Assembly (NCBI GenBank): GCA_040616305.1
Contig: CP159918.1
Coordinates: 1,116,001-1,180,000 of the forward strand
DNA from: UBA1876 sp003446665
GTDB lineage: Bacteria; Synergistota; Synergistia; Synergistales; Thermovirgaceae
Length of the DNA stretch: 64,000 bases
Direction: 5' to 3'
Below the pieces are notes generated by a model. It worked only from the letters and a program-made list of their open reading frames with translations. It was not told the origin of the DNA and ran no database searches. Shown here piece by piece: positions 33,363-41,592 of the stretch (position 1 is its first letter; each line of letters opens with the position of its first letter). The translations under genes were made by a program, and so were the position numbers.

Positions 33363-34559
33363 TTAGCCGTTGATCAGCTCCTTCGTATCTCTGGCAATTA
33401 CCAGTTCCTCATTCGTCGGTACTACCAAAACGGAAACTTTAGCCCCATCGGTGCTTATTATCCGTTCTTTCCCTCTGACGTTGTTTTTTTCAGGGTCAAC
33501 GTCGGCACCTAAAAATTCCAGTCCTTCGACAACCATCTTTCGCACTACAGAACTGTTTTCTCCAATACCTGCGGTGAAAACTATAGCGTCGATTCCACCC
33601 ATGGCAGCTGCGTAAGCACCGATATGTTTTCTGACCCCATAGCAAAGCATGTCGAGTGCAAGCTTTGCGCGCTGGTTCCCCTGTTCAGCCGCTTCTTCCA
33701 CGTCTCTCAAATCGCTGCTGATGCCGGAAATCCCAAGAATCCCGCTTTCTTTATGAAGAATGTGACTCATTAGTTTAGTATCCAGGTTTTCCTTTTCCAT
33801 AAGATACAAAACCAGGGTAGGATCCACTTCTCCACTTCGGGTTCCCATAAGAACACCAGGAACCGTTCCGAAACCGAGGCTCGTGTCGACTGATTTGCCG
33901 CAATCCACAGCAGTTATTGAACTGCCGTTGCCAAGATGACACGTGACTATTTTTAATTCGTTGAAAGGTTTCTGCAGGATCTCAGCAGCACGATGTGACA
34001 CGTAGGCATGGCTTGTGCCGTGGAAACCGTAACGCCTCACCCTGTGTTCTTCATAATAATGATAAGGGACACCATACATGTAGGCATATTTCGGTATGGT
34101 CTGGTGAAACGCGGTGTCAAATACGGCAACCTGGGGGGTTTCCGGAAGAAGTTCGATCATGGCCTTGATACCGGTAAGATTGGCTGGATTGTGAAGAGGC
34201 GCCAGCGGGACACATTCCTCGATGACATTGAGGACTTCCTTGTCTACTATTACAGACCGAGCGAATTTTTCGCCGCCATGCACAACCCTGTGACCCACTG
34301 CGATTAACTCTTGTAAAGATTTGAGAAGGCCATGTTTTTCATCCAACAGGGCATCGAGCATTTTGCGGACGCCCGTTTTATGTTCAGGGATAGGAACGTC
34401 AAAAATCACCGGTTCATCGCCGGTCTTTTCATGCTTGATCCGGGAACCCTCGATGCCGATCCTCTCTATCAAGCCCTTAGCGAGCACCTCCTCGGTAGTC
34501 ATATCGAACAACTGGTATTTCAATGAAGAACTGCCGCAATTCAGCACCAATACTTTCAT
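33363..34559 (-). CDS. ackA: Acetate kinase
   Basis: Interconverts acetyl phosphate plus ADP with acetate plus ATP; in fermenters it yields ATP from pyruvate oxidation. The 398-residue protein has LNCGSSSLKYQLFD at the N terminus (nucleotide site), GHRVVHGGE (about 88-96), CHLGNGSSITAV (about 206-217) and AGIGENSSVVR (about 330-340). With porGDAB it fits acetogenic fermentation; a phosphotransacetylase gene is not adjacent. AAGGAGG lies before ATG 34559. Confidence 0.97.
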   Translation of the reverse strand: MKVLVLNCGSSSLKYQLFDMTTEEVLAKGLIERIGIEGSRIKHEKTGDEPVIFDVPIPEHKTGVRKMLDALLDEKHGLLKSLQELIAVGHRVVHGGEKFARSVIVDKEVLNVIEECVPLAPLHNPANLTGIKAMIELLPETPQVAVFDTAFHQTIPKYAYMYGVPYHYYEEHRVRRYGFHGTSHAYVSHRAAEILQKPFNELKIVTCHLGNGSSITAVDCGKSVDTSLGFGTVPGVLMGTRSGEVDPTLVLYLMEKENLDTKLMSHILHKESGILGISGISSDLRDVEEAAEQGNQRAKLALDMLCYGVRKHIGAYAAAMGGIDAIVFTAGIGENSSVVRKMVVEGLEFLGADVDPEKNNVRGKERIISTDGAKVSVLVVPTNEELVIARDTKELING

Positions 34560-34572
34560 TTTCTCATCCTCC

Positions 34573-34602
34573 TTGACCCGGAGTCAGCCTCCGGCGTATC
34601 GT
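34573..34602 (+). promoter_or_regulatory. Possible tmcAL promoter
   Basis: -35 TTGACC (34573-34578), 18-base spacer containing a CCGGAG/CTCCGG hairpin, -10 TATCGT (34597-34602). Predicted start near 34609, leaving about 27 bases before the proposed ATC start. Confidence 0.45.
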
Positions 34603-34632
34603 ATTTTCATAAAACAATGAGGGAGGTGTCAA
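34603..34632 (-). promoter_or_regulatory. Possible ackA promoter
   Basis: -35 TTGACA (34632-34627), 18-base spacer, -10 GAAAAT (34608-34603). The perfect -35 overlaps the ribosome site and start region of the divergent tmcAL gene, so the two genes share bases at their starts. Confidence 0.45.
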
Positions 34633-34635
34633 AAA

Positions 34636-35853
34636 ATCACCCTCGACAAACAAGGGGTCGTTGGCATAGTTGCTGAATACAACCCCTTTCACTCTGGTCA
34701 TTTATATCACATGGAACAGGCACGCCGCCAATCGCGTGCTGAGGCCGTAATTGTGGTTCTGTCGTCAAATTTCGTCCAACGGGGCGAACCAGCTTTACTC
34801 GAAAAGAGGACCAGGACCGAAATGGCGCTTGCTCACGGAGCAGACCTGGTCATTGAGTTGCCCGTGCTCTTTTCATGCCATAACGCAGGCGTTTTCTCCG
34901 CTGGTGCCGTCGATATACTCGCCGCAACAGGCGTCGTTACGCATATTTCATTCGGCATGGAAGACCCGGGCGGCGCCGACAAAGCGATTCTGGATATTTT
35001 GCTTCATGAGCCGGACCCCTTCAAGGCAAATCTTGCGGAAAACATGAAAAAAGGTTTTTCATATGCCGAATCACGCTCGCTTGCCGCAGAGTCTCTATAC
35101 CCGGGCGCCCATGACATTCTTTCAAAACCCAACAACACGCTTGCTTTTTCTTACCTGCTCCGTATACGTGAAAAAAACTACGGCATTGAGCCCTTGCCCA
35201 TCCAGCGCATAGGCGGTGCGTACCATAGCATTGAAACCGGAATATTGCCAAGCGCCACGGCGATTCGGCGGGAACTCAGAAAACGCAGATTCGGGATCCT
35301 TGAAAAGCTGCCTCCCGAAAGTTCACTATTGATTGAGCGGGATATCAGTGATGGACGTTGCCTTCTGTCAGATGTTTTCTACTGGCGCATAATGCGCTCT
35401 GTTTTGCTCCGCCTTGATGTGGAAGAGATACGCACATTCGCAGAAATCTCCGAAGGTATTGAACACAAAATCCTCGAAAATGCGAAAAGAGCCTCTTCCA
35501 TTGAAGATCTCGTGAGTTCCTGTATCAGCAGAAGATATACCAGGGGGAGGATACAAAGACACCTCGTTCATATCCTTCTCGGGCTGCGCCATACAAAAAA
35601 CCGCGAGGCCCAGCGGAAGGGTCCACCGTACCTGAGGATCCTGGGAATGAACGGCACCGGCAAAAAGCTTCTACGTAAAATGAAAGAAACGGCCCGACTG
35701 CCGGTTTATTTTCGCCACAAGGATTTTCGGGAATCCCGTGAAAAGACACTGGCAGATCTGGAATACAGGGCATGCGGAATTTGGGAGAATCTGGTAGACT
35801 CGCCGCAGCCCGACCGTGAACGCGTGATGCCGCCTGTTATTGTGGATCCTTGA
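34636..35853 (+). CDS. tmcAL: tRNA(Met) cytidine acetate ligase TmcAL, non-standard start
   Basis: TmcAL (YlbM family) activates acetate with ATP and acetylates C34 of elongator tRNA-Met. The family core is present: VVGIVAEYNPFHSGH (nucleotidyltransferase HxGH), SSNFVQRGEPAL, GADLVIELPV, and PSATAIRREL. The first ATG (34711) falls after the HxGH motif and would remove the active site. The frame is open back to 34621, with no ATG/GTG/TTG; ATC 34636 sits 8 bases after GGGAGGTG and gives about 405 residues, the family length. Alternatively a one-base excess in the A6 run (34631-34636) hides a start at GTG 34626. The 3' end overlaps convergent coaD by 17 bases. Confidence 0.85.
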   Translation: MTLDKQGVVGIVAEYNPFHSGHLYHMEQARRQSRAEAVIVVLSSNFVQRGEPALLEKRTRTEMALAHGADLVIELPVLFSCHNAGVFSAGAVDILAATGVVTHISFGMEDPGGADKAILDILLHEPDPFKANLAENMKKGFSYAESRSLAAESLYPGAHDILSKPNNTLAFSYLLRIREKNYGIEPLPIQRIGGAYHSIETGILPSATAIRRELRKRRFGILEKLPPESSLLIERDISDGRCLLSDVFYWRIMRSVLLRLDVEEIRTFAEISEGIEHKILENAKRASSIEDLVSSCISRRYTRGRIQRHLVHILLGLRHTKNREAQRKGPPYLRILGMNGTGKKLLRKMKETARLPVYFRHKDFRESREKTLADLEYRACGIWENLVDSPQPDRERVMPPVIVDP

Positions 35854-36340
35854 TGGTTTTCGGCGGGAAACGTTCCCTCAGCCTGCGATAGACCCCGGGT
35901 GGTACCATGTCCTGGATCGAACCCCCAAAGTGGAAAACTTCTTTGATCGACCTGCTGGAAAGATATGAGTATTTCGCATCTGTCACTATGAAGAAGGTCT
36001 CGATTTCCGGCGCAAGCTGACGGTTCATGAGGGCAAGCTGGAATTCGTATTCAAAGTCGCTGAGCGCCCTGAGCCCCCTGATAATGACGCGACACTGCTC
36101 AGCCCGCATAAAATCGACAAGTAGACCTTCAAAGGACTTCACCCGCACGTTTGGTAGATGACTCAGGGCTTCACGGTTCATTGCCTGTCTTTCGTCTATA
36201 CTGAATGTACAGGTTTTGCTCCTGTTTTCCAGCACTCCCACTACCAGCTCACCAAATATCGAAGCAGCTCGCTCGGCGATGTAAATATGGCCGTTCGTAA
36301 TCGGGTCAAATGATCCCGGATAGACCGCCCTTTGTATCAT
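35837..36340 (-). CDS. coaD: Phosphopantetheine adenylyltransferase
   Basis: Adds AMP to 4'-phosphopantetheine, the next-to-last step of CoA synthesis. The 167-residue protein has the nucleotidyltransferase motif YPGSFDPITNGH (about 6-17), RGLRALSDFEYEFQLALMNR read as RGLRALSDFEYE and FQLALMNR (about 90-109), and YSYLSSRSIKEV (about 124-135). ATG 36340 follows GGGGGAGG and overlaps the rsmD stop by 4 bases. Confidence 0.96.
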   Translation of the reverse strand: MIQRAVYPGSFDPITNGHIYIAERAASIFGELVVGVLENRSKTCTFSIDERQAMNREALSHLPNVRVKSFEGLLVDFMRAEQCRVIIRGLRALSDFEYEFQLALMNRQLAPEIETFFIVTDAKYSYLSSRSIKEVFHFGGSIQDMVPPGVYRRLRERFPPKTIKDPQ

Positions 36341-36846
36341 TTCTCCTCCCCCTTCCGCTCCGTTTTGCGGAAAAAAGACAGGCACGTTTCGCCGTAACGC
36401 CTGGTTTCCAGGAATTCGAGTTTCCGCATGTTTTCGGTAGATGGGCTTTCCCGTAGTGAATGCTCAAGGATAAAGATTCCCTCCTCCTCCATGAGTTCCG
36501 CCAGGACAAAAGATCCTCGACCCGTAAGCCACGTCGTCCAACCTTTCTCATAAGGAGGATCAGCGAAAATGATGTCAAATCGAAACTCCTTTTTTTTCAA
36601 AAAAGCAAGAGCCCGTCTTGCATCCATATGCAAAACCTTCGCATTCGCCTTGTTTCTGAAGTCCTTTTTCAACCTGGATGCTTCATGTCCGCATTTTTCG
36701 ACAAGACATACCAAATCGGCCCCGTTGTCAAGGGCTTTACGGGATATTCGGCCGGACCCGGCAAAAAGCTCAAGTACCTTTTTCCCCCGGACGGATCCGA
36801 GAATATGAAAAAGCGCCAGAATAACCTTTTGAGTGGTAGGACGCAT
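36337..36846 (-). CDS. rsmD: 16S rRNA (guanine-N2)-methyltransferase RsmD, short N terminus
   Basis: Methylates G966 (E. coli numbering) of 16S rRNA using SAM. The 169 residues start MRPTTQKVILALF, which matches the family segment that usually follows 15-20 other residues. SAM site VLELFAGSGRISRKAL (about 24-39) and catalytic DPPYEKGW (about 95-102) are present. Upstream in frame the codons read IIPGK before the ATG, recalling the family start (RIIAGK), but an in-frame TGA lies 10 codons above the ATG. The gene therefore looks naturally short or starts at a non-standard codon. Overlaps coaD by 4 bases. Confidence 0.85.
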   Translation of the reverse strand: MRPTTQKVILALFHILGSVRGKKVLELFAGSGRISRKALDNGADLVCLVEKCGHEASRLKKDFRNKANAKVLHMDARRALAFLKKKEFRFDIIFADPPYEKGWTTWLTGRGSFVLAELMEEEGIFILEHSLRESPSTENMRKLEFLETRRYGETCLSFFRKTERKGEEK

Positions 36847-36860
36847 TTTCCCCGGTATGA

Positions 36861-37274
36861 TTATCGACCCCTTTCATATTCTTGTTCATCAATGTGAACT
36901 GGTTTGATATCGATGACAGGTGTTTCATCTATGGCGTCTAGCCCTTTGACAGTAAGCAGGCAGCCTCGTTTTTCGATTACTTCCACAACGGTAGCACCGA
37001 CTGGATTAGGCCTGGATGGGCTGCAAGTGGAAAAAAGACCCTTTAAGGGCCTTCCCTTTTCACCTTTGGGATGAACTTTTACCGAGAAGCCGTGGGACCT
37101 GTGGAAAATGAAAAGAACCAGGACTTTCTTCCCTTTTGTGATTCCCTCAAGGGCTTCTCTGTAAGATTCATCTATCGCGATTATCGACGTTCTATTTTTG
37201 AATCGCTCCGGAGGCATAGGCTCTCTTATCTCCGATCTTACTATACCAATGGGATATAAGGCATAACCTTTCAC
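36861..37274 (-). CDS. trmO: tRNA m6t6A37 methyltransferase TrmO family
   Basis: UPF0066/TsaA family; TrmO methylates N6-threonylcarbamoyl-A37 in tRNA-Thr. The 137-residue protein begins YPIGIVRSEI and has VLFIFHRSHGFSVKVHP (about 52-68), the family motif FSTCSPSRPNPVGATVV (about 81-97) and a final LDAIDETPVIDIKP (about 112-125). A single beta-barrel domain without a C-terminal extension. Three bases separate it from trmB; its stop is 15 bases from rsmD. Confidence 0.88.
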   Translation of the reverse strand: MKGYALYPIGIVRSEIREPMPPERFKNRTSIIAIDESYREALEGITKGKKVLVLFIFHRSHGFSVKVHPKGEKGRPLKGLFSTCSPSRPNPVGATVVEVIEKRGCLLTVKGLDAIDETPVIDIKPVHIDEQEYERGR

Positions 37275-37276
37275 TT

Positions 37277-38209
37277 TTATTGAATTTCCTCCATTCTGAT
37301 TCGAAGTTCCTGCATGGCTTTCTTCACTGCAGGGGTGACAAGGGGTTTCGTCGCAGGATCAAACTTGATAAGCGATTTTCCCTCTCTGGGGACAATCTTG
37401 ATATAAAAATGCTGTTGAAACTCTTCGTCGGCCGTCATGGTTTCAAGAAGAAACGTACCATCGGAACCTTCGAAGCAGTTTTTGAAAATCCATCTTTGTT
37501 CCCTGGATCCTCCGGAGGTATCATTAAATGTTGAAAGAAGCCTCATATCAGGCTTCGCGCCCTCTGATTCCAGGTGCATTTCTGATGCTCTCCCTTCACT
37601 AATCCGTTTTACCGTCCAGGGTTTTTCCTTGCGAAATCGTACCACATGTATCGTTTTGCCTTCCGCTGTCCATTTACGTTCATACTTGGTCATTACAGCT
37701 CTTTCAGGATTGATCTCATGGCTTTCAAAAGAAAGCGCCTGATGACGGCTAAGAATCTTTCTCGATTCAAATGCATACTCCTCGTCATCAGTCGCCAGCT
37801 CGAAAAAACCTCCCAAAATCAGAACCGCTGCAAGTACATCGGGGAAAAAACCCGCCGTAACCCGCCGTTTTTCGTGTCTTTTCTTGGGCCAAGGACAAGG
37901 GAAATTCATATAAATACCTTCGAACACGCCGTCGGGGAAACATTCCCTGAGCAAAAACCTTGCGTCTCCTGAAAGCAGATAGACGTTGTCAAGTCCTTCT
38001 CTTTCTACTTTTGCCTGGCATTTCATAAGGCACGTCCTGGAAACTTCGAACCCGAAGTAAAACTTTTCCGGATCTTTTTTCGCCAGATGAACAAGAAACT
38101 CTCCGTTACCAAACCCGATTTCTCCGATTATCGAAACATTTTCGTGTGTTTTAAAAAACACATCCAGAAAGTTCGGCGCTTCGTTATCCAGGATTACATC
38201 GGCTCTCAT
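37277..38209 (-). CDS. trmB: tRNA (guanine-N7)-methyltransferase TrmB, long form
   Basis: Forms m7G46 in tRNA using SAM. The 310-residue protein has the SAM site EIGFGNGEFLVHLA (about 30-43), FEVSRTCLMKC (about 58-68), and NFPCPWPKKRHEKRR (about 102-116), where the catalytic D of the usual NFPDPWPK is replaced by C. About 100 residues after position 200 form an extension not found in the E. coli enzyme; long TrmB forms exist in some thermophiles. ATG 38209 is chosen by homology, with AGAGGTG 11 bases upstream. Confidence 0.88.
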   Translation of the reverse strand: MRADVILDNEAPNFLDVFFKTHENVSIIGEIGFGNGEFLVHLAKKDPEKFYFGFEVSRTCLMKCQAKVEREGLDNVYLLSGDARFLLRECFPDGVFEGIYMNFPCPWPKKRHEKRRVTAGFFPDVLAAVLILGGFFELATDDEEYAFESRKILSRHQALSFESHEINPERAVMTKYERKWTAEGKTIHVVRFRKEKPWTVKRISEGRASEMHLESEGAKPDMRLLSTFNDTSGGSREQRWIFKNCFEGSDGTFLLETMTADEEFQQHFYIKIVPREGKSLIKFDPATKPLVTPAVKKAMQELRIRMEEIQ

Positions 38210-38242
38210 GATAATAATTGCACCTCTTCCGTCGATTCGTTC

Positions 38243-38270
38243 TTGACGAAATAAATGTTCTCCATACAAT
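38243..38270 (+). promoter_or_regulatory. Candidate upstream por promoter
   Basis: -35 TTGACG (38243-38248), 16-base spacer, -10 TACAAT (38265-38270). It would give porG a leader of about 220 bases. A second, weaker extended -10 (TGGTAGTAT, ending near 38418) could give a short leader instead. Confidence 0.45.
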
Positions 38271-38296
38271 ATACATAAACAGTCTACTTGCAAATT

Positions 38297-38325
38297 TTTT
38301 TAATTTACCGGCAAATGCGTGTCAA
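38297..38325 (-). promoter_or_regulatory. Candidate trmB promoter
   Basis: -35 TTGACA (38325-38320), 17-base spacer, -10 TAAAAA (38302-38297), giving an 80-base leader before trmB. It would drive trmB-trmO-rsmD-coaD. The 290 bases from 38210 to 38499 hold only these promoters and the por leader. Confidence 0.5.
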
Positions 38326-38455
38326 GGCGCTCCTTACAATTGCATGATACCCTCAAACACGCCTGGATGTTATTACCCGATAGTCAACGCATCTGTTGGT
38401 TTAGTCCCCTGTGGTAGTATGAGAAAAGCGAAAGACAAACATAAAGGAGACCGAT

Positions 38456-38479
38456 CTTGTCCATTGTACAGGTCGCTTA
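38456..38479 (+). other. Possible 7-codon leader ORF before porG
   Basis: AAGGAG (38444-38449) is followed 7 bases later by TTG TCC ATT GTA CAG GTC GCT TAA, a 7-codon frame ending 21 bases before porG and directly followed by an A-run and the porG ribosome site. It may be coupling or chance. Confidence 0.2.
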
Positions 38480-38499
38480 AAAAAAAGGAGGGGAAACAC

Positions 38500-39075
38500 A
38501 TGTCGAAAGTCATCGAAATTCGATGGCATGGACGGGGTGGGCAAGGAGCGAAAACAGGCTCTTCCATCTTGTCCGAAGTTCTGTTTGAATCAGGGAAATT
38601 CGCTCAGGCTTTTCCTGAATACGGCGCCGAAAGACAAGGCGCGCCGATGAAAGCCTACAACCGGATTTCCGAAACTCCCATTCGCGTTCGTTCCGGAGTG
38701 CTGAACCCGGACGTGGTGATCGTTATCGATCCGACTCTTCTTGACGCCGCGAACCCGACCGAAGGAGGAAAGGACGACACGGTCTACATCATCAACACGA
38801 CGAAAAAACCCGAGGCAATCAAGAAACAACTCGGGTTGCCCGATTCCGCAAGAGTCATGACCGTGGATGCCACCAGTATAACCCTTGAAGAGTTTGGCCA
38901 GAACCGGCCCAATACTCCGATGCTCGGTGTCGTCGCCAGGCTTTTCGAAGATGTTTCCGTCGACGCTTTCATTGAGCACTTCAGGAATAAAATGGGGCCC
39001 AAGCTCCCCGAGAAAGTTCTTGAGGCGAACCTTAATGCCATCAGGCGCGGTTACGAGGAGGTGCAGGAAGGATGA
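38500..39075 (+). CDS. porG: 2-oxoacid:ferredoxin oxidoreductase, gamma subunit
   Basis: Gamma subunit of the four-subunit pyruvate (or related 2-oxoacid) ferredoxin oxidoreductase. The 191-residue protein has IRWHGRGGQGAKTGSSIL (about 6-23), FPEYGAERQGAPMKAYNRIS read as FPEYGAERQGAP and MKAYNRIS (about 42-61), and VVIVIDPTLLD (about 73-83), the gamma-family pattern. ATG 38500 follows AAGGAGGGG; the frame is open upstream to 38218 but without homology. Stop overlaps porD by 4 bases. Confidence 0.94.
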   Translation: MSKVIEIRWHGRGGQGAKTGSSILSEVLFESGKFAQAFPEYGAERQGAPMKAYNRISETPIRVRSGVLNPDVVIVIDPTLLDAANPTEGGKDDTVYIINTTKKPEAIKKQLGLPDSARVMTVDATSITLEEFGQNRPNTPMLGVVARLFEDVSVDAFIEHFRNKMGPKLPEKVLEANLNAIRRGYEEVQEG

Positions 39076-39365
39076 AACTGAAAGGCTGGAAAGATCTACC
39101 CATCGCCACGACGGTCCCCGCATCCACGGCAGAGCAGGTAGAAACGGGACAGTGGCGCAGCATCAGGCCGGTCTGGGACGAAGAAAAGTGCATCCATTGT
39201 CTGCAATGCTGGGTCCAGTGTCCCGACAGGTCCATAAAGGCTGACGAAAAAGGCAATATGACCGGCATAGAATACTTCTACTGCAAGGGTTGCGGACTCT
39301 GCGCCGCCATTTGCCCCAAAAAGGCAATCGAAATGCGGCCCGAGGCCGAGTTCCTTGAAGAGTGA
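39072..39365 (+). CDS. porD: 2-oxoacid:ferredoxin oxidoreductase, delta (ferredoxin-like) subunit
   Basis: Carries electrons from the catalytic cluster to free ferredoxin. The 97-residue protein has two [4Fe-4S] motifs: CIHCLQCWVQCP (about 40-51) and CKGCGLCAAICP (about 70-81). The N-terminal GWKDLPIATTV matches delta subunits fused to no other domain. Overlaps porG by 4 bases; the next gene, porA, starts 25 bases later. Confidence 0.95.
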   Translation: MKLKGWKDLPIATTVPASTAEQVETGQWRSIRPVWDEEKCIHCLQCWVQCPDRSIKADEKGNMTGIEYFYCKGCGLCAAICPKKAIEMRPEAEFLEE

Positions 39366-39390
39366 CGACAGAGGAAAGGGTGTGATACAC

Positions 39391-40557
39391 ATGCCTCGCA
39401 AGGATATAACTTCAGGCAACTGGGCTGTAGCTGAAGCGATGCGACAGGTGAACCCCGACGTAGTGGCCGCGTATCCGATCACTCCATCGACAGATATCCC
39501 TATGAAATTCTCGGAGTTCGTAGCCGATGGACTGGTCGACACTAATCTTGTTACCGTTGAAAGTGAACATTCGGCCATCAGTGCCTGCCTCGCCGCTTCC
39601 ATATCAGGAGCCAGAGTGATGACGGCCTCCAGCGCCAACGGTGTGGCGCTCATGCACGAGATTTTCCCCATTGCCGCTTCCTACAGAGCTCCTATCGTCT
39701 TTGCACTCGTGAACAGGTCGCTCGGGGCGCCCATAAATATTCACTGCGACCACAGCGACAGCATGGCCGAAAGGGACTCGTCATGGATCCAGCTTTACTG
39801 CGAAGACGCACAGGAAGTTTACGATAGCATGATCATGGGTGTCCGTCTGGCCGAACACAAGGATGTACTTCTTCCTGTTTTCGTTTGCCAGGACGGGTTC
39901 ATCACAAGCCACTGCTTCGAACCAGTGGAGTTCCTTGATGACGAACAGGTAAAGGACTTCATTGGCGAGAGAGAGCCCATAAACTCCCTTCTTGATATCA
40001 AAAACCCCGTAGCTTATGGTTCATTGGCTCTCACAGACTATTACTTCGAGATCAAGCGCCAACAGATCGAGGCAATGAAACAAGTCAGACGCGTATACGA
40101 CGAAGTCTCAAGGGAATTCGCCTCAATTACGGGCAGGCAATACCCGGTTATCGAAACCTACAAGACCGATGACGCTGATCACATTATGGTAATCATGTCC
40201 TCGGCGACAGGGGCGGCAAAAGAGACTGTAGACGCACAGAGAGAGAAAGGACACAAGGTCGGTTGTCTTAGAATTCGCATGTTCCGTCCCTTCCCTGCCG
40301 CTGAGATAGCCGATGCCCTCAAGAAGGCCAGGAATATCGCCGTATGTGACAGGGCAGCCGGATACGGTGCACCTGCTCCGCTGTTCACGGAAATCAAGGG
40401 TGCACTCTACGATGCGGGGATACACGTTCCTGCGAACAGTTACGTTTACGGGCTTGGAGGCCGTGACTTCTTCCCCCATAACGCGGAGGAAGCGTTCATG
40501 GATCTCATCGAAAACCGCGTAAGCACCGAGGAAAAATACCTCGGTCTGCGCGAGTAG
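39391..40557 (+). CDS. porA: 2-oxoacid:ferredoxin oxidoreductase, alpha subunit
   Basis: Alpha subunit, contributing to the thiamine diphosphate and 2-oxoacid site. The 388-residue protein has GNWAVAEAMRQVNPDVVAAYPITPSTD read as GNWAVAEAMRQV and AAYPITPSTDIPMKF (about 8-38), VESEHSAISACLAA (about 53-66), and a C-terminal CDRAAGYGAPAPLFTEIKG segment (about 322-340). ATG 39391 follows GAGGAAAGGG. The YPITPS motif fits pyruvate-type enzymes, but the exact 2-oxoacid cannot be read from sequence alone. Confidence 0.95.
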   Translation: MPRKDITSGNWAVAEAMRQVNPDVVAAYPITPSTDIPMKFSEFVADGLVDTNLVTVESEHSAISACLAASISGARVMTASSANGVALMHEIFPIAASYRAPIVFALVNRSLGAPINIHCDHSDSMAERDSSWIQLYCEDAQEVYDSMIMGVRLAEHKDVLLPVFVCQDGFITSHCFEPVEFLDDEQVKDFIGEREPINSLLDIKNPVAYGSLALTDYYFEIKRQQIEAMKQVRRVYDEVSREFASITGRQYPVIETYKTDDADHIMVIMSSATGAAKETVDAQREKGHKVGCLRIRMFRPFPAAEIADALKKARNIAVCDRAAGYGAPAPLFTEIKGALYDAGIHVPANSYVYGLGGRDFFPHNAEEAFMDLIENRVSTEEKYLGLRE

Positions 40558-40575
40558 GCGGGAGGTGCCGACACG

Positions 40576-41520
40576 ATGGTTGTCAGGCTTAAAGATTTGA
40601 CTACAAAAGACACTCCCATGACAAGAGGGCACAGAATGTGCCCGGGTTGTGGAGCTCCAACGGCGGTAAAACAGGGGCTTATGGCCGTCGATAAGCCTCT
40701 GGTTGTAACTTGTGCGACTGGCTGTCTGGAAGTTTCAACCACCATTTACCCCTTCAATGCATGGAATGTTCCGTTTCTTCACAGCGCCTTTGAAAACGCC
40801 GGCGCAAATGTCTCGGGCATAGAAGCTGCTTATGTCGCTCTCAGGAAGCGCGGCAAAATCAAGGAAGACATAAAGTTCGTCGCTTTCGGTGGAGACGGGG
40901 GAACCTACGACATCGGTCTTCAGGCCCTTTCCGGTGCTGCAGAGCGTGGGCACGACTTTACCTATATTTGCTACAACAACCAGGGTTACATGAATACCGG
41001 CGCCCAGCGTAGCAGCGCAACACCTCATGGGGCTAGTTCCACGACTGCACCTGCCGGCAAGAAGATCCCGGGTAAAATTCAGCGTCCCAAGGATCTTACA
41101 GACATAATGGCGGCTCATCACATCCCGTATGTGGCACAAACTACCCTGCATAACCCACAGGACGTTATTGAAAAGGTTAAAAAGGCTGTGGAGACGCCTG
41201 GGCCAAGTTTTGTAAATATACTTGTCCCGTGCGTGCTTTTCTGGAGAATCGATCCCGCAATGCAGAAAGAAATCTGCAGGCTGGCGGCTGACACCAGAAT
41301 ATGGCCGATTTACGAGGTCGAAAACGGGAAATGGAAACTGAGTTACAAACCCAGGAAATTCGTCCCCGTAGAAGAGTACATCAAGCCGCAGGGGAGGTTC
41401 CGTCATCTCTTCAAGGGCGACCAATGGAAGCCGGTAGTAGAAAAACTGCAAGAAGAAGTTGAAGAGAAATGGAGCTATGTCCTCGAAAGGTGCAACGAAA
41501 CCTGGGAACCAAAGGAATAA
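40576..41520 (+). CDS. porB: 2-oxoacid:ferredoxin oxidoreductase, beta subunit
   Basis: Beta subunit that binds thiamine diphosphate and a [4Fe-4S] cluster. The 314-residue protein has CPGCGAPTAVKQ (about 19-30), CATGCLEVSTTIYPF (about 44-58), the ThDP motif GDGGTYDIGLQALSGA (about 109-124) with CYNNQGYMNTGAQRS (about 135-149), and PCVLFW near residue 215 with a further Cys. The TGAQRSSATPHGA loop is characteristic of pyruvate PorB. GGGAGGTG precedes ATG 40576. It ends the porGDAB transcript. Confidence 0.95.
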   Translation: MVVRLKDLTTKDTPMTRGHRMCPGCGAPTAVKQGLMAVDKPLVVTCATGCLEVSTTIYPFNAWNVPFLHSAFENAGANVSGIEAAYVALRKRGKIKEDIKFVAFGGDGGTYDIGLQALSGAAERGHDFTYICYNNQGYMNTGAQRSSATPHGASSTTAPAGKKIPGKIQRPKDLTDIMAAHHIPYVAQTTLHNPQDVIEKVKKAVETPGPSFVNILVPCVLFWRIDPAMQKEICRLAADTRIWPIYEVENGKWKLSYKPRKFVPVEEYIKPQGRFRHLFKGDQWKPVVEKLQEEVEEKWSYVLERCNETWEPKE

Positions 41521-41551
41521 GCCTTGAAAAAACGTGGTGGTAAATTAGTGC

Positions 41552-41580
41552 TTGACCCAGTGTTGGATCAAGGATACAAT
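41552..41580 (+). promoter_or_regulatory. tRNA-Pro promoter
   Basis: -35 TTGACC (41552-41557), 17-base spacer, -10 TACAAT (41575-41580), ending 12 bases before the tRNA. A strong stable-RNA-type promoter. Confidence 0.8.
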
Positions 41581-41592
41581 ACTCGACGCTGA

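Noticed and set aside
40735..41451. 238-residue minus-strand open frame opposite porB
   Set aside because: porB on the plus strand has all family motifs; this frame has none.
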